A model generated the notes under the pieces. That model saw only the letters and a program-made list of their open reading frames with translations. It had not been told where the DNA came from and searched no databases. This document shows positions 58,074 through 64,000 of a stretch of DNA of 64,000 nucleotides, piece by piece. The DNA lies in contig JAQFVV010006221.1 in assembly GCA_028023455.1 (NCBI GenBank), positions 9,653,011-9,717,010 on the forward strand, read 5' to 3'. The position numbers were made by a program, and so were the translations under genes. Position 1 is the first letter of the stretch. Each line of letters begins with the position of its first letter. This stretch comes from Epiperipatus broadwayi. Lineage: Eukaryota; Onychophora; Udeonychophora; Euonychophora; Peripatidae.

Positions 58074-60447
58074 GGTTTTAAATCCTTATTTCTCCCGATT
58101 CTTTTTTTCCACCCCACTCTTCAGAAATTGTTTTATTCTATTCTAAAACAAAAATGATGGAATCTTTTATTTTTATACAATTATATTTTTAAATGTACTT
58201 TTTAAAAATATACATTTACTATTGTCATTTTTTCTAATAATTTGTTTATTTATTTTTAAATTATAAAAATGCAATGCAGATATATATGTGTGTTTTAGAA
58301 CATATATTTAACTAGCATTTATATATATACAATTTTTCTATTTCTATCTGCCATACAGAGCACTACTAGGCCATTTGAACCTGGAAAAATTTATATCATA
58401 GAAAGATACTTCTTGTTAAGATTCCATTTTTATTTTGACCAAAATGCCTGTCAATAGCTCAAGGAGTAGCTCAGATTTAATAATATTTGAATGCATTTAT
58501 TAAAGAAAGGATAATAAAATAAACTACTGCCAGTAATAATCACATGGACATTTATTTACACATATAAAGATAAAAATAAATTTGAGAAATAATTTAATAT
58601 TGATTGATATTTTATTCCTATTATTATTTTAACTTAAGTTCTTCTATTTTAGTTTGTTCATATAGATTGAAGTTTGAGATTGAATACAATTTAATATTTA
58701 AGAATGTTGAACATAGATAGGCACATGGACTATGCACTTGACTGACTGTGCTCCTTTCTACTTCTGCTAATGCTAAGTCATTATTTCAAACATGCAAGGT
58801 TCATCATTTATTCAATTCAATTTGCAGTCAGAGAATTATGTAAAATCAAAAAATAACACATCCTAATGATGGCTTTTACCTGGGAAATTGATATATGTTT
58901 CCTACAAACTAATAATTCCTCCCGTATGAAGTTTTTTCATGTGAGTCATTCACCCCTTTGTCAAAGTTTTCCCAGTTTATGGATCATTCTAAAAGGTCAG
59001 GGGGGAAAGCAGCTATAGAAACAGCATATTTATGTTGGTAATTATGGATGATTCCATTAACAATCTATCTGACTTAGTAGTAACAATCTTACCCAACTTA
59101 ACTAACACAAACTGAATAATTCCATGCATCCATCTACACCCAACTTAAATTTAATACAGTTTAATAATTTAGTTAACCCATAAAAAATAGAAATGGAAAT
59201 GATTGATCAGCAAATGTAATACATAAATAACAATATTAATAATGGATTTAAAGTTCTATTAATGTTCAGATAAGACTATAATTATTGGTGAGGTTTTAAC
59301 TTATTAATGCTTATTGAAGAAATATATTCAGACAGTCTATAATGACAAAAGTTCATACTTTCCAGTTAATTTTGATGACCATTCCAGATTTCAGTCAGTG
59401 TCAGGAAGTTCTTGGTTATGTCCTTTTCTTATGGTTTTTTTTAGATATACCACTACATGTCATCCTTTTAGGAGCTATAAATTTGGGGGCTACCTCAGCT
59501 GGTGCACAATGGGTAACTATTTCATCATGAGCCCCTTTATATTTTGGGGGTCTGCAATGCAGCTGAAGCTCAAGCATCAATAGTCAATTCATTTCTAAGT
59601 AAGTAAAACCAGGGGTGTGTGTAAACAATTCATATTTCATCTTTTATAACTTATAGCCTTCCTTATTAGAAATTCTCTGGATTGATTGCTCATGTTTTTG
59701 TTTTTTATTAGTCCTGATGTTTTCTTTTCTGGCCTGCATGTTTGTTGGTACCTGCTTTGATCAATCTGTTTCAGAATGGGAAACACATAGTCTTTAATTT
59801 TTATCTCTTATCTGACCATAAAGTGCCCCAAGAGTTCATTTGCTTTAGATTTAGTAGATTTTAATAAAACAATCATTTCCATTTTAAGATTTAAACCCAA
59901 TTCCTTTAAATAGAATCTAATTAACATTTGTTTCTATTTTCTTTTATATTACTTCTAACAAAAAGATTAATTTTTATCTTCAAATCTTTATTTTTTTCTA
60001 CATTAACTCACTTTTAAATAATATTTTTTTAAAATAGTTTTCCATCTGTGTGATAATATATATATGTTTATGTATCTACTTTGATTTTCTTTGCTGTTTT
60101 TAATAAATCAATTTTATTTATGATCTTTACCTATTTTATTTTAATTCTAAAATAATGTAATGCCATATTTATATCATTACAATATTTTGATTAAGTATAT
60201 TTTTATATGAAGTATAGACAGAAAATATATATCTTTAACTCTCTCATATTTCAGAAAGTATAAACATTCTATAACATGTTTTTGTGCTACACAAACATAA
60301 GTGTTTGTATTTAGTATCCAATAAATAGAGATTGATATGCCATCACTTATTTAAATATGAAATTAATTTCAATTGAAAATATATTTCTTAAAGTGTAATC
60401 GGATTATATGAGTATTATTTTAAATGTTTATTTGCCATATATATATA
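57544..60447. other. Region between the direct repeats, no coding sequence
   Basis: It contains a (GA)n run (58036-58074) and (GAAT)n-like repeats near 57708-57735. The small frame at 59314-59583 has no recognisable motif. Nothing supports an internal retroelement coding region. Confidence 0.5.
58036..58074. repeat. (GA)n microsatellite
   Basis: Imperfect then perfect AG dinucleotide run ending in GGG. Confidence 0.95.
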
Positions 60448-61409
60448 TATATGATTTTAATTTGTATCAGTTTGTTAATAAATTTTGAATTAATTTAAAT
60501 CAAATTAACTTGCTTGGCTATCATTTAATTTTATAATGCAAATTTATTGTTAAATCATATTTGAATGAGAATATTCACTAATTGATTATATCACATAATT
60601 GACTAGAAGCAGTTGTAAAAATAATTCAGAAATTAAAAACACAGGATGGGTAAGAAAGTGTAATTACATATAATTTCCATTATATTAATTTTAATACTTA
60701 TTATCTGACCAGGTATAGATTTTATATAGCAATAAATTAACTTATCTGACATTGTTAAACATTTAATAAGTGATTGGAAGCTTATTGTAATTATTTTATT
60801 AGTAACAATAGATATACTAGAATAGAAATTATATATATTGATTTGATGATTGATATAGATGAAAATATGATAAATTTTGAAGATGACTAAAGATAGTTGT
60901 AATAAAATGTTCATGTAGATTATTTTAAGTTGTTATTGATAAAAAATGAATGTTATATTGGGTCAATATACAACCATAAAAATCATAATCTGATAGTAAT
61001 AGTAATATATTTATTCTGTTATCAGTTAGAGTGATTTGCTTTAATTATATTTAAGGTTTGTTAGTGTAGATTGTAAATTTGGTTTAAATGTTAAATTTTA
61101 ATATTGATATTTGATTATAATAAATCTAACAATTTTTATATGCTTTGACAGTTATAGTCTAAAAGTTTTAATAACATAGCTTTAATAAACTGAAGAGTAA
61201 TTGGATATGCTTTGTCAATTGTTTGAATAAGCATCAAATAGAAATCTATCATTTATTTAAGGTATTGTTATGATTGGGATATGGAAAATCTTAATGTTAT
61301 TTAATAGGATGCTTTTATTTTATAAAACATTAAGTTGGCAAAAATGGAAAGATATGTTGGATTTATTGACTTTGTATTATTATTAAGCATTTAACCTTAT
61401 TACAATTGA
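60448..61409 (+). repeat. Diverged direct repeat, copy 2
   Basis: Partner of 56576-57543 in the same orientation. Downstream of the shared part this copy continues into 61410-62440, which copy 1 lacks, so it could be the body of a longer repeat such as an LTR, with copy 1 as a truncated relative. Confidence 0.8.
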
Positions 61410-62440
61410 CTTAGTTAATAGGAATATTTTGATATTAGTAAAAAAGTGTAGCTGAAAAGCAGTACCTTTATTTTATTTAGTTGTAATCAGAAATCAGTTA
61501 TTGAGTTACATATTTAGTCAGATATCATTGATATTGTAAACTTGTGGGCATATTAAGATTATTATTTCATCTATTCATGAATTATATTCTTCAAATAGAA
61601 ATAGAAATCACATTTTACTTTTAGTTAAAGTTTATATTATTATAAACAGTGTTTAGATTCATAAGAACTATTAAAGTATATCTGTCTAAATCTTTGTCAT
61701 TATTTTTACTTTAATATAAGTGGTTTATAGAATAAGCATAGATTATTGTTTATAAGATAATGATATTTTGTTTTATTACTTTATCTTTGACTTATTGTAA
61801 ATAATTCTTATATTTTAGGATAGTTTGAAGTAATTGTTCATTTGCTTTATATTTGTTCTAAATAATATTAGATTCTATGAGATTATAACAAAGATTATTA
61901 CCAGTGTTTTATTAACTTAAGTGTTATATTGTTATTCATTGTTTGATATTCACTTTAGTATAGTTTATTATTTTCATTCTGTTACAAATGAGGCTACAAT
62001 TCACAGGCATTAATAAATTAGGGTTGTTCATTTTTGGTTCATATTTGTATCCTGTTACAATTGGTGATCAATACTTAGTCTGTGACTTAGGATATAGTAT
62101 GACCCATAATTTTATTCTGTTATAAATGGTGTTAAACTTCAGAGTATGTTTTTATTCAATTGCAAATGATGACCCATGCTTGGGCTATATTTTCATTTAA
62201 ATTATGTTAAAGTTTTTATTTCCCATGGTCATTATAATTATTCTGTTATAAATGACTCCCAAATCTGTAAGGCATTAAAAGAAGAGCATACCCTCATTTT
62301 TATTCTGTTACAAAGGGTGCTGCAATGTATGGGCAATATCAAACCAGGATCATTCTTTTATGGCCCTCATATTTATTTAGTCTGTTACAATACTAAGCTA
62401 GCCATACTAAAACAGAGATCACCATACCCTCATAGGTATT
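61410..62440 (+). repeat. Degenerate CTGTTACAAATG repeats
   Basis: From about 61975 the motif TTCTGTTACAAATG (variants TTCTGTTATAAATG, CCTGTTACAATTGG) recurs about seven times, roughly every 55-110 bp, often followed by a GGTG or GACC. It looks like an old minisatellite or a set of related ends. The upstream part has no recognised feature. Confidence 0.55.
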
Positions 62441-63400
62441 CTGTTATAAATGGTGCCCAAAGTGGGGCTCAGTCAAGACTTAAGAGAAGTCAGACTTTCC
62501 TACATATAGGAAGAGAAATATAAAATATCTTGTGTACATTAAGAATATTTTATAGGCAGTCATAATGTATTTAAATTTTTTAAAGAATTTTTTTTGGATA
62601 GTAAATGGAGAGATGTTTTATATGCCTAAAAATAAATATTATTGTTACTGCTGCTCTCTCACAGGTTTTAGTGATCATTGTTAGGTTAAATTGATAAATA
62701 TTTTATGTCAAATAATAAAATAATTTGTTTGATTAAAGAGAGGATATTATTTTTATTATAATAAAAAAATGTAAATATGGAAACCAATAGAACTGAAACC
62801 TTATCAGAACCTGAAGATGTTACTCAAAGAATGTGATGATGGTTAAATTTGAAGAAATCAATAATAAGTTTGATAATCATTGTAAAGAAACAAATAATAT
62901 GTTTAATGCTCATCTTATAAAAATAAATAATTGGTTTGACATTGAAAGTAGCAAAAATGAAAAATTTATAAAATAAATAAATTAAAATAAGAAATTTAAA
63001 AAAGCAAAAATAGAAAATTATAAAGTGTCAAAACAAGTCTCTTTAAAAACAATATCTTTGATTGAAATGTTGGAAATAGTAGGAACAAAAGGTTTTGATG
63101 ATTTTGTAGAAATAAAATATATAAATGAACAGAAAAGCTTAGGTAAGAAGCTTCTAAATGTTGAATCATTTCCACAAAATGAAAAAGTAAAATTTAAAGA
63201 TAGTTAGATAATTACAAATAAAGTATAGTTGAAACTAAAGTTAGTTCCAAAGGAGATAAAATTTGGAAAGTTTACTGATAATATGGATTATAGATGTGAA
63301 GCACAAGGATATTAAAACATATTATACAGCAAGGGAAAGGTGTAAAATAATTATTAAAGGAGTCATAGCTGTAATAATGATAAAAAGGGAAGATATCCAA
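62441..63400 (+). pseudogene. Possible LTR-retrotransposon leader and gag remnant
   Basis: GGTGCCCAAAGTGGGGCTC (about 62451-62469) resembles a primer-binding/leader stretch of LTR retroelements. Short Glu/Lys/Asn-rich frames follow: METNRTETLSEPEDVTQ (62778 onward), MMVKFEEINNKFDNH (about 62837 onward) and the 60-residue frame 63025-63207. Near 63380 SHSCNNDKKGRYPMRN recalls a decayed gag zinc knuckle. Each clue is weak. Together they suggest a broken gypsy-type gag without detectable protease or RT. Confidence 0.3.
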
Positions 63401-64000
63401 TGAGAAATGAGAAGAAAATAAACCATTTAAGAAATGGAATATCATTTTGTTTCATGAGAATACTTACAATAAAAGTCACTATGTGTTAGATAATAATGCT
63501 AATAATAGAATGTTTTTGTTATTTTATTCAGCAACATTTAAGATTGTTGAAAATTATATGGAAAAAGAAAAGGGTTAGTTTCCATCTAATATTGTCTTAA
63601 GTTTAGATGGCGTTAGAATTATGAAGAGCCATTACCTAATTAACAGATTAATGAATATTATGTTTTTTGTTAAAATCAAATCTGAATAAATGTGATTTAT
63701 AAAAAAATTAGAGTGTAATTTATCTTATCATATAATAAATATTGCGTCAGAGTTTGAAATTGAGTTCTTTATTTGTAATAATATTATGACTATACAGGAT
63801 GTGAGATCTTTGTTTGTAACTTAAATAGAATTATAATATAACCTATTGAATAAAGGGCATTTAAAAAAATAGTTGTGTATTAGTATTCTATTTTATTGTG
63901 AAAATATTTGCTACCAGAACTAAATAACTAATGATAACAATATAATATTATGAAAGATAAATAGCATGGAATATGTAACAGAGAAGATAATTTTTTAAGT
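63401..64000. other. No clear feature
   Basis: Continuation of A+T-rich sequence with broken frames. It may be further retroelement debris, cut by the window end. Confidence 0.4.

Noticed and set aside
59314-59583. 89-residue frame MKKYIQTVYND...
   Set aside because: No recognisable family. A second overlapping frame is equally open, so coding is not supported.

Overview
This window looks like intergenic or intronic DNA from an animal genome. It is strongly A+T-rich by eye and has no recognisable host gene. Nearly everything that can be identified is a retroelement, a DNA-transposon remnant, a microsatellite or a foldback repeat. An invertebrate is likely, with a mollusc (perhaps a cephalopod) as the best guess. 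That guess rests only on the mix of repeats: RTE-type LINEs with a C2H2-like tail, Penelope-like elements (PLEs), tRNA-like SINEs and long ATT arrays. It is an inference, not proof.

Layout. 1-1.3 kb: palindromes and a hammerhead-like motif. 1.5-9.4 kb: a tRNA-like SINE, the 5' end of one RTE LINE (3.5-4.1 kb) and a nearly full-length decayed RTE (5.9-9.4 kb), split by a palindromic insert with a 13-bp target-site duplication (TSD). 10.9-11.65 kb: a head-to-tail dimer of a hammerhead-ribozyme (HHR) repeat with a 14-bp TSD. 12.4-16.1 kb: a fairly young LINE of the CR1/Jockey/I group. 18.2-19.4 kb: a decayed LINE. 20.5-22.0 kb: a palindrome and a second tandem HHR array. 23.9-26.1 kb: two PLE fragments, one duplicated head to head. 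29.5-31.8 kb: a second head-to-head PLE whose tail carries a tRNA-like (Pol III-type) module followed by a hammerhead-like motif, plus a separate copy of that tail. 33.4-35.0 kb: two more large palindromes. 36.4-39.2 kb: an antisense RTE with SINE insertions. 39.8-42.0 kb: a 5'-truncated CR1/Jockey/I-type LINE with an open frame, bounded on both sides by long ATT arrays. 43-52.4 kb: more palindromic HHR or HHR-related elements and SINEs. 52.4-55.7 kb: two TTAA-bounded piggyBac-like non-autonomous elements of almost equal length. 56.6-64 kb: a pair of diverged direct repeats of about 0.96 kb and possible LTR-retrotransposon leader and gag debris.

The unifying theme is a set of short non-coding elements, in at least six sequence families. 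Several carry a hammerhead core (CUGANGA, stem II, GAAA), occur as head-to-tail or head-to-head dimers, and are flanked by 12-14 bp TSDs. This is the behaviour expected of retrozyme-like or PLE-terminal elements mobilised by target-primed reverse transcription. The PLE GIY-YIG fragments at 24-30 kb point to a plausible mobilising machinery. The best hammerheads are at 44084-44117 (minus) and 21796-21835 (minus).
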